Positions 1 to 6,663 of a DNA stretch of 8,595 nt are shown here, piece by piece. Within the stretch, counting starts at the first letter, position 1. Each line of letters begins with the position of its first letter. The stretch covers positions 1 through 8,595 of the forward strand of contig VFZQ01000190.1 in the NCBI GenBank assembly GCA_016871135.1. The letters run 5' to 3'. Position numbers and translations under genes: made by a program. Below the pieces are notes generated by a model. That model searched no databases and had not been told where the DNA came from. It was given only the letters and a program-made list of their open reading frames with translations. The DNA is from Acidobacteriota bacterium. GTDB lineage: Bacteria > Acidobacteriota > Terriglobia > Bryobacterales > Bryobacteraceae.

Positions 1-285
1 GACCTTGCCCACTACCTTCGACGCCAGCTGAATCTTGTGCGCCGCGATAATGTAGCCGGTCGCGTTGAGCACGACCGCCCCCGCCTGCGCCTGCGGTTTT
101 GACGCTGTCACGCGATAAGTCGAAACCTCCAGCGGCGCATTGGCCTTCTTATAGAACGTCGCCGCCGCGCCTGCGATCAGAAACAACACGATGCCAATCA
201 CGATCCACCGCACGGCCCACTTCGACGGGCCTTCCTTCACCCGTTTCGAGCGGTCGATTTTCAAACTCTTCAGTTCTGCGTCCAT
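1..285 (-). CDS. HlyD/RND-type periplasmic adaptor (membrane fusion protein), N-terminal 95 residues only
   Basis: The reading frame starts with ATG at 285 and stays open to the left edge, so only the first 95 residues are present. Residues 1-22 are charged and cytoplasmic (MDAELKSLKIDRSKRV). Residues 24-44 form one hydrophobic anchor. Residues 75-95 (ATGYIIAAHKIQLASKVVGK) match the first strand of the biotinyl/lipoyl-like domain of adaptor proteins that link an inner-membrane transporter to an outer-membrane channel. The gene begins one base after the TGA of the preceding permease (TGATATG), so it is almost certainly in the same operon and translationally coupled to it. In MacA/MacB-like systems such an adaptor works with FtsX-fold permeases and a separate or fused ATPase; the ATPase is not in the window and probably lies further left. 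The substrate cannot be read from the sequence. The family call is strong despite truncation because anchor, motif and neighbours agree. Confidence 0.85.
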   Translation of the reverse strand, partial: MDAELKSLKIDRSKRVKEGPSKWAVRWIVIGIVLFLIAGAAATFYKKANAPLEVSTYRVTASKPQAQAGAVVLNATGYIIAAHKIQLASKVVGKV

Positions 286-286
286 A

Positions 287-1456
287 TCAAGAATCCCGCA
301 ACGCCGTAAGGATCTCTTTGCGAGCCGCCGAGCTGGCCGGCAACAATCCGCCAATCGCCCCCATAAACAACGCGAAGCCCATGCCAAACGCAGCGATCCC
401 CGGAGTGATTCGCAACTCAAACCCAATCTCGGCGAACGTCAGATTGCTGCCAATCCCAGTCGCCACGCCATTTAGCGGCAGCACCAGAATAATGCCTATC
501 AGCCCCCCCAACGCCGCCAGCAGCACCGACTCGACAAAGAAACTCAGCAAAATACTGCTCTTTGAAAACCCAAGTATCCGCAACGTTCCAATCTCCTTGT
601 TCCGCCGCGCGACCGCGGCGTACATCGTATTCATCGCCGCGAAGCAACTGCCCACCGCCATGATCACCGCGACAAAAATCCCAAGAAACTCAAGCGGTGC
701 GCCCGAATCGGTCTGCTGCGCGTAGTAGGCCTTCTCGGTCATGATCTCGACCTGCAATTGGGGATCGGCGTTCAACTCATTGCGCAGAGCATCCAGCGCC
801 ACTTCGTCCTGCGCCCGCACCAGCACGCTCGACGCAGCTTCCAGCCGGTTGAAGTCACCCGATATCTGGTCGAAGTCGCCCCAGATCTCGGAATTGCGCG
901 CCATCTGCGGCGAATCAAACACGCCTACGATGTCCCACTTGCCGCGCCCAAACGTGATCTGCTTGCCGACCTGCGCGTCCGGATACCGCTTCGCCACCGC
1001 CGAGCCGACCACCAACTCGCGCCGCCCCTGCTGAAACCACCGGCCCTGGGTTATCGTGCAATCTTCGCGTAGCTTCAACCCCGCCGGCGGAAGCCCACGA
1101 ATATTCAGATTCATCCCGTCCGGCGCATCGACGCTCGGCAGGTTGATAACAAGCACGGTCTCCGGCGACGCCATCGGCTCGCCCTTCTCGTCCTTCGCAA
1201 TACCCGCGCGTAATTTGATGCGCTCTTTGAAAACCGGAATCGGCACCGAGCTGATCAACTCCGCCGTCGATCCCTTCCGCAACAGCAGCAGGTGATTGGG
1301 ATGCCCGCTCGCCGTGAACGCTTTCGCCAATCCCGCGCCGACAGCCAGCGCGGCGGCCAACACCGCCACTGTCAACGCAATGCCAAGCGCAGTCATCAGT
1401 GTTGTCGTCCGGCGGACCACTAGGTTGCGAATGTTGTATGCAATTGGAATAGCCAT
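287..1456 (-). CDS. ABC transporter permease, FtsX/MacB family (second of a tandem pair)
   Basis: This is a 389-residue inner-membrane permease. It has the usual MacB/FtsX layout: one helix near the N-terminus (about 21-44), a large periplasmic domain (about 45-255), then three helices (about 256-280, 300-327, 351-373). The most diagnostic stretch follows helix 2: NTMYAAVARRNKEIGTLRIL with LGFSKSSIL, the conserved cytoplasmic segment that contacts the ATPase (family knowledge). The C-terminus ends ARKEILTALRDS, also typical. The ATG at 1456 lies 4 nt after the TAA of the upstream permease, and the stop sits 1 nt before the adaptor gene, so all three are one operon. No nucleotide-binding domain is fused, so an ATPase must be supplied by another gene. 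The protein has the same length as its neighbour and aligns with it through the C-terminal membrane domain, so the two probably form a heterodimer. The substrate is unknown. Confidence 0.9.
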   Translation of the reverse strand: MAIPIAYNIRNLVVRRTTTLMTALGIALTVAVLAAALAVGAGLAKAFTASGHPNHLLLLRKGSTAELISSVPIPVFKERIKLRAGIAKDEKGEPMASPETVLVINLPSVDAPDGMNLNIRGLPPAGLKLREDCTITQGRWFQQGRRELVVGSAVAKRYPDAQVGKQITFGRGKWDIVGVFDSPQMARNSEIWGDFDQISGDFNRLEAASSVLVRAQDEVALDALRNELNADPQLQVEIMTEKAYYAQQTDSGAPLEFLGIFVAVIMAVGSCFAAMNTMYAAVARRNKEIGTLRILGFSKSSILLSFFVESVLLAALGGLIGIILVLPLNGVATGIGSNLTFAEIGFELRITPGIAAFGMGFALFMGAIGGLLPASSAARKEILTALRDS

Positions 1457-1460
1457 GGCG

Positions 1461-2630
1461 TTAGTCCGTAAACCGCAGCGCGTTCAAGATCGGCATGCGC
1501 GAGGCGTTCCATGCCGGTATCATCGCCGCGAACACGCCGATCGCTACCGAGATCAGCAACAGAAACGCCAGAACTGGCGGCTGCATGCCGAGGTCCTGAA
1601 ACTGGAAGATAAACGGCCCGGCGATCTTGCGGATCCCGATGCACAGCGCGCCCGAGATCGATAACCCGATTACGCCTCCAATCAGCGAAATCATCGCCGA
1701 CTCGCCCAACACAAGCCCCAATATCGACTCTTTCGTAAAGCCCAGCGTCTTCATCACGCCGATCTCCCGCGTTCGCTCTCGTATGGACATCGCCATCGTA
1801 TTTGCCGCCACCAGAATGATCGTGAACGTCACCGCCGCGCAAATCGACAACAGGATTAACTTGATGTTTCCGATAAACGCCAGGAAGCTCAGTGCGAACG
1901 CCTGCTCGGACTCCGTACGTGTCGCCACTTCCGAATTCGCGAACATCTCGTCAATCGCGTTCGAGATCCGCGCGACGTTGTCCGGGCTATCCACAAGAAT
2001 CGTGTAGGTGCCCGCGAATGTGCGGTTCGATCCGCGCGCCTTCAACCACTCTTCGATGACCTTATTGTTGAAGTACAACACCTCTTCGTTTTGCTCGGTC
2101 TCAAAGATCCCCCGGACTACCAGATCGACAGTGAACGGAAAGATATCGCCTTGGATCGTGATCTTGTCGCCGAGCTTGAACCCCAACCGATTCGCAAGAG
2201 AGGCGCTAACAACACAACCGAGACGGTCCTTCCGGTACGCGTCTTTTTGATCCTCGGAAATCTTGTAGGTCGTAAATACTTCGAAGAGGCGGTCGACATC
2301 GGCCGCCATGCGCGGAAAGAACAGACTGCGATCCTGGCGCTCATTCTTGTACAAGCCCTGGAACCACTGCGTCGCGACGACAGCTTTCACCCCCGGGACC
2401 TGCGAGATCTTGTCGCGATAGTAAATCGGAAGGCCAAAGATGATCGAAACCTTGTGGCGCGTAATGATTCGCAGCGCTTGCCCCGGCGGAGCTTGATTAA
2501 TGTAGAGCGCGTGGTACATCGCCACCAGTACACCGAGCAGGCACAACGACAGCGCCAGGCTCGTAATGGTGAGGAAACTTCGGCGCCTGTTTCGAAGCGC
2601 ATTCTTCACAACGAGCGAGAGGTACTTCAT
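1461..2630 (-). CDS. ABC transporter permease, FtsX/MacB family (first of a tandem pair)
   Basis: This 389-residue permease is the first gene of the leftward export operon. A basic N-terminus (KNALRNRRRSFLTI) precedes helix 1 (about 19-43). A periplasmic domain spans roughly 45-255, and three more helices sit at about 257-279, 303-332 and 352-372. The FtsX signature is clear: NTMAMSIRERTREIGVMKTL followed by GFTKESILGLVLGE, and near the end PAWNASRMPILNALR. These positions match the second permease nearly residue for residue, while the periplasmic halves differ, as expected of old paralogues forming a heterodimer. The ATG at 2630 is the first start in frame after the intergenic region. A -10-like TACAAT lies only 12-17 nt upstream, so the leader would be very short. 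An 11-bp direct repeat just upstream may be an operator. No ATPase domain is present. Function is inferred to be export with the downstream adaptor. Confidence 0.9.
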   Translation of the reverse strand: MKYLSLVVKNALRNRRRSFLTITSLALSLCLLGVLVAMYHALYINQAPPGQALRIITRHKVSIIFGLPIYYRDKISQVPGVKAVVATQWFQGLYKNERQDRSLFFPRMAADVDRLFEVFTTYKISEDQKDAYRKDRLGCVVSASLANRLGFKLGDKITIQGDIFPFTVDLVVRGIFETEQNEEVLYFNNKVIEEWLKARGSNRTFAGTYTILVDSPDNVARISNAIDEMFANSEVATRTESEQAFALSFLAFIGNIKLILLSICAAVTFTIILVAANTMAMSIRERTREIGVMKTLGFTKESILGLVLGESAMISLIGGVIGLSISGALCIGIRKIAGPFIFQFQDLGMQPPVLAFLLLISVAIGVFAAMIPAWNASRMPILNALRFTD

Positions 2631-2641
2631 AGGGATTCCCT
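2631..2641. repeat. 11-bp inverted repeat abutting the permease start codon
   Basis: AGGGA-T-TCCCT lies between the -10-like hexamer and the start codon of the first permease. On the minus strand the AGGGA arm sits 6 nt before the ATG and could act as a Shine-Dalgarno sequence if transcription starts further upstream. It could equally be a small operator, or chance. Confidence 0.35.
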
Positions 2642-2647
2642 ATTGTA
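2642..2647 (-). promoter_or_regulatory. Candidate -10 element of the permease-adaptor operon
   Basis: TACAAT on the minus strand matches the sigma-70 -10 consensus at five of six positions. It would place the transcription start about 5-6 nt before the permease ATG at 2630. At a 17-nt spacing the -35 position holds only TCGCTT, a poor match, so the promoter may be weak or need an activator. That -35 region overlaps the tandem repeat at 2664-2685, so a protein bound there would interfere with RNA polymerase. Confidence 0.45.
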
Positions 2648-2663
2648 AAGCATCACGCCAAGT

Positions 2664-2685
2664 AAAGCGAACAAAAAGCGAACAA
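2664..2685. repeat. Perfect tandem 11-bp direct repeat; possible LexA-like operator (GAAC-N7-GAAC)
   Basis: AAAGCGAACAA occurs twice in direct succession with no mismatch. Within it, positions 2669-2683 read GAACAAAAAGCGAAC, which is GTTC-N7-GTTC on the minus strand. That is the direct-repeat layout and spacing of the alphaproteobacterial LexA (SOS) box. An 11-bp period is about one helical turn, which suits a dimer binding one face of DNA. It overlaps the expected -35 region of the leftward permease operon and lies about 90 bp upstream of the rightward promoter. The repeat is directly seen; LexA binding is inferred, and another dimeric regulator is possible. Confidence 0.45.
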
Positions 2686-2776
2686 CCTTCGCCCGCCGCC
2701 AGACGCAACCCGATACCTCACCAACAAGCGGAATGTACCCGAAGTCGCCTCCCAACCCCAATTCCCCGATCCCGGG

Positions 2777-2806
2777 TTGACCCCGTACAAATCGGCGAAG
2801 TATAGT
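2777..2806 (+). promoter_or_regulatory. Candidate sigma-70-type promoter for the DUF305-LVIVD operon, predicting a leaderless transcript
   Basis: TTGACC (2777-2782) and TATAGT (2801-2806) match the -35 and -10 consensus at five of six positions each and are separated by 18 bp. The expected start point, 6-7 nt past the -10, falls on or one base after the A of the ATG at 2812. No Shine-Dalgarno sequence could then be in the mRNA, so the transcript would be leaderless. If the real gene start is further in, this promoter would give an ordinary short leader instead. Confidence 0.55.
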
Positions 2807-2811
2807 GGCGC

Positions 2812-3456
2812 ATGGTCATCTGGCGATGGATTGTGTTTTTCTGTTGTCTGACTTCCGCTCTGCCGGGCCAGAAGCCGAAGTCCGACCGGCGAGGTCCCGT
2901 CATTGTTCAGCCCGGCGCGCCCGGCAAACCCACTAAGACGCTGACCGCTGCCGAAGCCGACAAACGGAAGCAGTTACCGGTCGACGCCGACATCGTATTC
3001 ATGCAAGGCATGATCCACCATCACGCCCAGGCAGTGGAAATGGTGGATCTGCTCCGCACGCGCGGGCTTCGCAAGGACCTCCAGTCCTTCGGCGAGCGGA
3101 TCACGATTTCGCAAAGCGATGAGATCGAGTTCATGAAACTTTGGCTCGCGCAATTCGGCAAACCGGCGGTGGCGGCGCACGATCACGCCAATCACAAGGC
3201 CATGCCGCTAATGCCCGGCATGCTGACGGCGGAGCAAATGGCCGCGCTTGAAAAGGCTAAGGGCGCCGAGTTCGACCGCCTATTCCTCACGGGCATGATC
3301 CAACACCACATCGGCGCGCTCGATATGGTCGACGATCTGTTCGGAACACCTGGCGCGGGCCAGGAGCCGGCGCTCTACGACTTCGCCGTCGACATCGACA
3401 ACACCCAGCGCGCCGAGATCGAGCTCATGCGCAAGATGCTAAAGGAGACCAAATGA
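2812..3456 (+). CDS. Secreted DUF305-family protein, His/Met-rich
   Basis: A hydrophobic signal peptide (about residues 1-19, WRWIVFFCCLTSALPGQ) marks this 214-residue protein as exported. The mature part is a two-fold repeat typical of DUF305, a ferritin-like four-helix fold. The first half has FMQGMIHHHAQAVEM (63-77) and SQSDEIEFMKLWL (100-112). The second half has FDRLFLTGMIQHHIGALDM (154-172) and NTQRAEIELMRKML (197-210). The linker holds H123, H125, H128, M131, M134 and M137, a spacing compatible with copper binding. Cyanobacterial CopM, a DUF305 protein, binds periplasmic copper (recalled), but most of the family has no known role. The gene is the first of a two-gene operon; its TGA overlaps the next ATG. 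The start at 2812 gives a good signal peptide but has no Shine-Dalgarno sequence; a leaderless promoter fits it. Family call is firm, function open. Confidence 0.88.
   Translation: MVIWRWIVFFCCLTSALPGQKPKSDRRGPVIVQPGAPGKPTKTLTAAEADKRKQLPVDADIVFMQGMIHHHAQAVEMVDLLRTRGLRKDLQSFGERITISQSDEIEFMKLWLAQFGKPAVAAHDHANHKAMPLMPGMLTAEQMAALEKAKGAEFDRLFLTGMIQHHIGALDMVDDLFGTPGAGQEPALYDFAVDIDNTQRAEIELMRKMLKETK
3442..3447 (+). promoter_or_regulatory. Shine-Dalgarno sequence fixing the start of the LVIVD protein
   Basis: AAGGAG lies 5 nt before the ATG at 3453, inside the last codons of the DUF305 gene. It is the clearest ribosome binding site in the window and supports the ATGA overlap start for the second gene. 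Confidence 0.7.
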
Positions 3457-5399
3457 GGAAAGCGATTTTTGTGTCGGCGATTGTTGCGATGTGTGTTGCG
3501 CAGCCGCCTCCGGCAAAGCCCGACGCCGCTCCGCCCAAGCCGGCCACGCCGCCGCGCCCGCCCTCGGTCTATTCGAATCCGCGCGCCGGCGCTTCCGATC
3601 CCCGCATCGGCCTCAAGGCCGGTCTCACCGACGCCGCCGAGGTGGCGTGGGGCATGGTCCGGGTCGCAACCATCCCGAAGCCGCCCGGTTTCGCGCACGG
3701 CAACAACGCCGTCTCGGCGCCCGAGCCGCCTTCCGACGACCCGAACAACACCGAGCCCCGCCGCCCGTCGCTCCAATTCGGATCGACAAACTCCGATCTC
3801 GCCTTCAGCGGCAATCACGTTTTCGTCGGCAACTACAACGGCATCAACTTCTACGACATCGACAACCCGGCCGACATCAAACTCCGCACATCGCTGCTGT
3901 GTCCCGGCGGACAGGGCGACGTTTCAGTTCACAAGAATCTGCTCTTCATGTCCGCCGAGGCGATGAACGGCCGCCTCGATTGTGGCGCGCAAGGAATCCC
4001 GCTTCCGGCCGGCTACAAGCCTCCCCCACTTCCCAAGCCGGATCCGAACGCAGCTCCCGGAACACGGCCGCGCCGTCCGCCTCCGCCCGCCAATCCGGAC
4101 CGGTTCCGAGGCCTCCGCATCTTCGATATCAGCGACATTTCCCGCCCCAAGCAGGTCGCGGCGGTGCAAAGTTGCCGAGGCTCGCACACCCATACGCTGG
4201 TGGTCGACCCGAAGGACAAGGACAACGTCTACATTTACATCTCGGGTACAGGGCCGGTGCGCCAGAAGGAAGAACTTGCCGATTGCTCCGGCGACGATCC
4301 GGACAAGAATCCCGAAACGGCGCTGTTCCGAATCGACATCGTGAAAGTGCCGCTCGCACATCCCGAGCGCGCCAAAATCGTCAACAGCCCGCGCATCTTC
4401 GCGGATGAAAAAACCGGCGCCGCCGCGGGCCTTTGGAAAGGCGGTACGCATGGCGAAGGAACCCAACCCACGTCGCGAACCGATAAATGCCACGACATTA
4501 CCGTCTATTCGGCCATCGGCCTGGCCGCCGGCGCCTGCTCGGGCAACGGCATCGTGCTCGACATCTCAAATCCGGCGAATCCGAAACGGATCGAGGCCGT
4601 CACCGATCCCAACTACGCCTTTTGGCACTCGGCCACATTCAGCAACGATGGCAGCAAGGTCCTGTTCACTGACGAATGGGGCGGCGGTTCACAGCCGCGC
4701 TGCCGCGCCACCGATCCGATGCACTGGGGCGCGGACGCAATCTTCACGCTCGACAAAGGCAAGCTGACGCTCGCGTCGTATTACAAGATGCCCGCGCCCC
4801 AGACCGACAAAGAAAACTGCGTCGCTCACAACGGCTCGCTAATCCCGATTCCAGGCCGTGACGTGATGGTGCAAGGGTGGTATCAGGGCGGCGTGTCGAT
4901 CGTCGATTTCACCGACGCTTCGCGCCCCTTTGAAATCGCGTACTTCGATCGAGGACCGACAGACGCCAATCAGCGCGGTTCCGGCGGACACTGGTCGACG
5001 TATTGGTACAACGGTTACATCTACGGCGCCGAGATCGCTCGCGGCCTGGACGTGTTCAAGTTGGAGCCCAACGAACACATGACGCAAAACGAGATCGACG
5101 CCGCGAGCCAAGTGCGCAACGACGTGTTGAACGTGCAGAACCAAACCAAGATCGAGTGGCCGTCGAACTTCATCACCGGCCGGGCGTACGTCGATCAACT
5201 GGAGCGCGGCAAGGCGCTGAGCGCCGAGCGGATCGATGCGTTGCGGAAGTCGATGGCCGATGGCGCGCGCACCAACCCCAGGGCGCTGCAAACTCTGGCG
5301 GCGAGCCTGGACAGGGACGCGGCGACAGCGAAATCATCCGCGGACGCCAAGCGGATGCAGGCGTTGGCGGGGATCTTCAGAACCGTCGGCCGGCGATAG
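3453..5399 (+). CDS. Secreted LVIVD-repeat beta-propeller protein, partner of DUF305
   Basis: This 648-residue protein starts with a signal peptide (about 1-17) and a proline-rich stretch (18-37). Its core is a beta-propeller with LVIVD-type blades: INFYDIDNPADIK (131-143), LRIFDISDISRPKQVAAV (221-238), GIVLDISNPANPKRIEAV (366-383), GVSIVDFTDASRPFEIAYF (480-498) and GLDVFKLE (531-538). A second proline-rich loop (about 185-215) interrupts the propeller. Eight cysteines lie in the mature part (150, 177, 241, 278, 346, 362, 417, 456), suggesting disulfides and so an extracytoplasmic location. Histidines recur in conserved-looking loops (GSHTHT, GTHGEG, KCHD, FWHSA, CVAHNG, GGHW). Residues 545-648 look helical. 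No catalytic signature is recognised, and the biochemical role of the family is unknown. I recall DUF305 and LVIVD genes being adjacent in other phyla; the ATGA overlap here implies coordinated production. The stop is 3 bp from the convergent neighbour. Confidence 0.82.
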   Translation: MRKAIFVSAIVAMCVAQPPPAKPDAAPPKPATPPRPPSVYSNPRAGASDPRIGLKAGLTDAAEVAWGMVRVATIPKPPGFAHGNNAVSAPEPPSDDPNNTEPRRPSLQFGSTNSDLAFSGNHVFVGNYNGINFYDIDNPADIKLRTSLLCPGGQGDVSVHKNLLFMSAEAMNGRLDCGAQGIPLPAGYKPPPLPKPDPNAAPGTRPRRPPPPANPDRFRGLRIFDISDISRPKQVAAVQSCRGSHTHTLVVDPKDKDNVYIYISGTGPVRQKEELADCSGDDPDKNPETALFRIDIVKVPLAHPERAKIVNSPRIFADEKTGAAAGLWKGGTHGEGTQPTSRTDKCHDITVYSAIGLAAGACSGNGIVLDISNPANPKRIEAVTDPNYAFWHSATFSNDGSKVLFTDEWGGGSQPRCRATDPMHWGADAIFTLDKGKLTLASYYKMPAPQTDKENCVAHNGSLIPIPGRDVMVQGWYQGGVSIVDFTDASRPFEIAYFDRGPTDANQRGSGGHWSTYWYNGYIYGAEIARGLDVFKLEPNEHMTQNEIDAASQVRNDVLNVQNQTKIEWPSNFITGRAYVDQLERGKALSAERIDALRKSMADGARTNPRALQTLAASLDRDAATAKSSADAKRMQALAGIFRTVGRR

Positions 5400-5402
5400 G
5401 CG

Positions 5403-6659
5403 TTATTCCGCCGCGGCGCGCTGGCGGACCGGGCGCTGAAACACATCCGACGGTTTGAGCTTGGCGTCGAAGGAGATCTCCATGAAACCGATCATCATCT
5501 CCTCCCAGCTCTGATCGCCCCAACGAACGACCTTCGTCGGATCGGGGTTGTGTTTGTTGTTCGGTGAGTTATCGAACGTGGCGAACACTTCAATCGCAGA
5601 ACCGGACGACAACCGCAGCGGCTCTTCGGGGATGTAGCGCATTTGCCAGTTGAAATCGTACTTCGGTACGTCGAGCAGCGTCTGCCGCTGGCCCGCCTTG
5701 TCAACCAGTTCGTAGCGCATCGACTTGCCGCGGACGTGCATATGCGGCCACATCGTGACCAAATGCGCCGGGCCTAAAAATTCGAGTTTCGAATCGACCG
5801 GGTAGTTATCGGCGCCGGCGGGAATAGCAAATGAGCCATTGGCGACCGCTACGGTCATGACACGCTCCTGCGGCGCGGTCTTCGCGAAGTTGAAACCGAC
5901 CTTCGTGCGATCCGCCGCCGGCTTGCCATTGGACGTGTAGTGCATCTGGAAGATCAGATCCGACCCGGCCTTGATCAACTTCGCCTTGCCAGGTTCAAGC
6001 ACCATAGCCGGCTTGCCCGGCGTGTAGCCGACGAGGTATTCTCCAGCGCCTCCGCTGCCGCCGCGCTTGGGAACATAAGGCACGCCAGCCACGGCATCGC
6101 GCATGTATGGATTACCCGGTTCGCGCACGTAAACGATAACGTGATGCACCACCGCTCGATTGCCTGGCCGCACTTCGGCCGACTGAATCCAGCGGTCTTC
6201 GGTGAAATTGGTCGGCATCACGAAATAGGTGTAGTCGATCGTACCCGTCGCTGGAACTTCGTACGCAACGGGCATTTCGAGCACAAGTTCCGGCGTCTTG
6301 ATATTCCATCCATCGACAAACACGCGCGGCTGCGGCGCGTCCTTCGGATTTCCCTCCGGTGTCTTCGCCGCAATCCACTGGTTCAACGTTTCCTTCTCCG
6401 CCGCCGACAGCGTCGGATCGTTCGAGAACTTTCCATGAGCGGGACTCGCGCCCCATGGCGGCATCTTTTCAAGCTTCACGGCCTGCTGAATCGCCGCAGC
6501 CCATGGCCGAACCTCTTGATAGGTGCGCAGCGCCATCGGCCCGATCTCGCCGGGGCGGTGGCAGGAGACGCAGTGCTTCTGCAGAATGGGCTGTACGTCC
6601 TTGTGGAACGTGGGAACGGCGTATAGCGTCACCGAAAGAAAGAAGAGTGTACGGACCAT
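5403..6659 (-). CDS. Secreted cytochrome c fused to a type II copper monooxygenase-like (PHM/DBM fold) domain
   Basis: This 418-residue protein has a signal peptide (about 1-16), then a short cytochrome c domain with heme site C30-V-S-C33-H34 and probable axial Met M66 in KMPPWG. From about 115 it matches copper type II ascorbate-dependent monooxygenases (peptidylglycine and dopamine monooxygenase fold). The expected ligands are present: H172 and H173 (RAVVHHVIVYV) plus H240 (FQMHY) for the first copper, and H306, H308 (MWPHMHVRGK) plus Met 388 or 389 (SWEEMMIGF) for the second. The tail has the usual FDNSPNNKHNPDP and WGDQ features. The enzyme would use oxygen and copper outside the cytoplasm to hydroxylate an organic substrate, with the heme as a likely electron route; the substrate is unknown. 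The ATG at 6659 lies 4 nt after the stop of the PQQ dehydrogenase. Similar proteins are often labelled only as cytochrome c or hypothetical. Confidence 0.82.
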   Translation of the reverse strand: MVRTLFFLSVTLYAVPTFHKDVQPILQKHCVSCHRPGEIGPMALRTYQEVRPWAAAIQQAVKLEKMPPWGASPAHGKFSNDPTLSAAEKETLNQWIAAKTPEGNPKDAPQPRVFVDGWNIKTPELVLEMPVAYEVPATGTIDYTYFVMPTNFTEDRWIQSAEVRPGNRAVVHHVIVYVREPGNPYMRDAVAGVPYVPKRGGSGGAGEYLVGYTPGKPAMVLEPGKAKLIKAGSDLIFQMHYTSNGKPAADRTKVGFNFAKTAPQERVMTVAVANGSFAIPAGADNYPVDSKLEFLGPAHLVTMWPHMHVRGKSMRYELVDKAGQRQTLLDVPKYDFNWQMRYIPEEPLRLSSGSAIEVFATFDNSPNNKHNPDPTKVVRWGDQSWEEMMIGFMEISFDAKLKPSDVFQRPVRQRAAAE

Positions 6660-6663
6660 GGCC

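Noticed and set aside
99..725. Plus-strand open frame of 208 codons across the adaptor/permease junction
   Set aside because: It runs antisense through two recognised genes and its product resembles no protein family.
2766..2795. CCGAT ... ATCGG arms around the -35 of the DUF305 promoter
   Set aside because: The arms are only 5 bp with a 20-bp loop, which is expected by chance in GC-rich DNA.
3500..3570. Proline-rich, repeat-like stretch at the N-terminus of the LVIVD protein as a possible DNA repeat
   Set aside because: The codons vary and there is no period; it is an ordinary flexible linker after the signal peptide.
3491..4408. Long plus-strand open frame (305 codons) inside the LVIVD gene
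   Set aside because: It is an out-of-frame shadow caused by high GC; its translation is Arg/Pro/His-rich and without domain logic, while the other frame has a signal peptide and propeller repeats.
5940..6626. Plus-strand open frame of 228 codons opposite the copper enzyme
   Set aside because: It is antisense to all the heme and copper motifs, with His/Arg-rich low-logic translation and no promoter or ribosome site.
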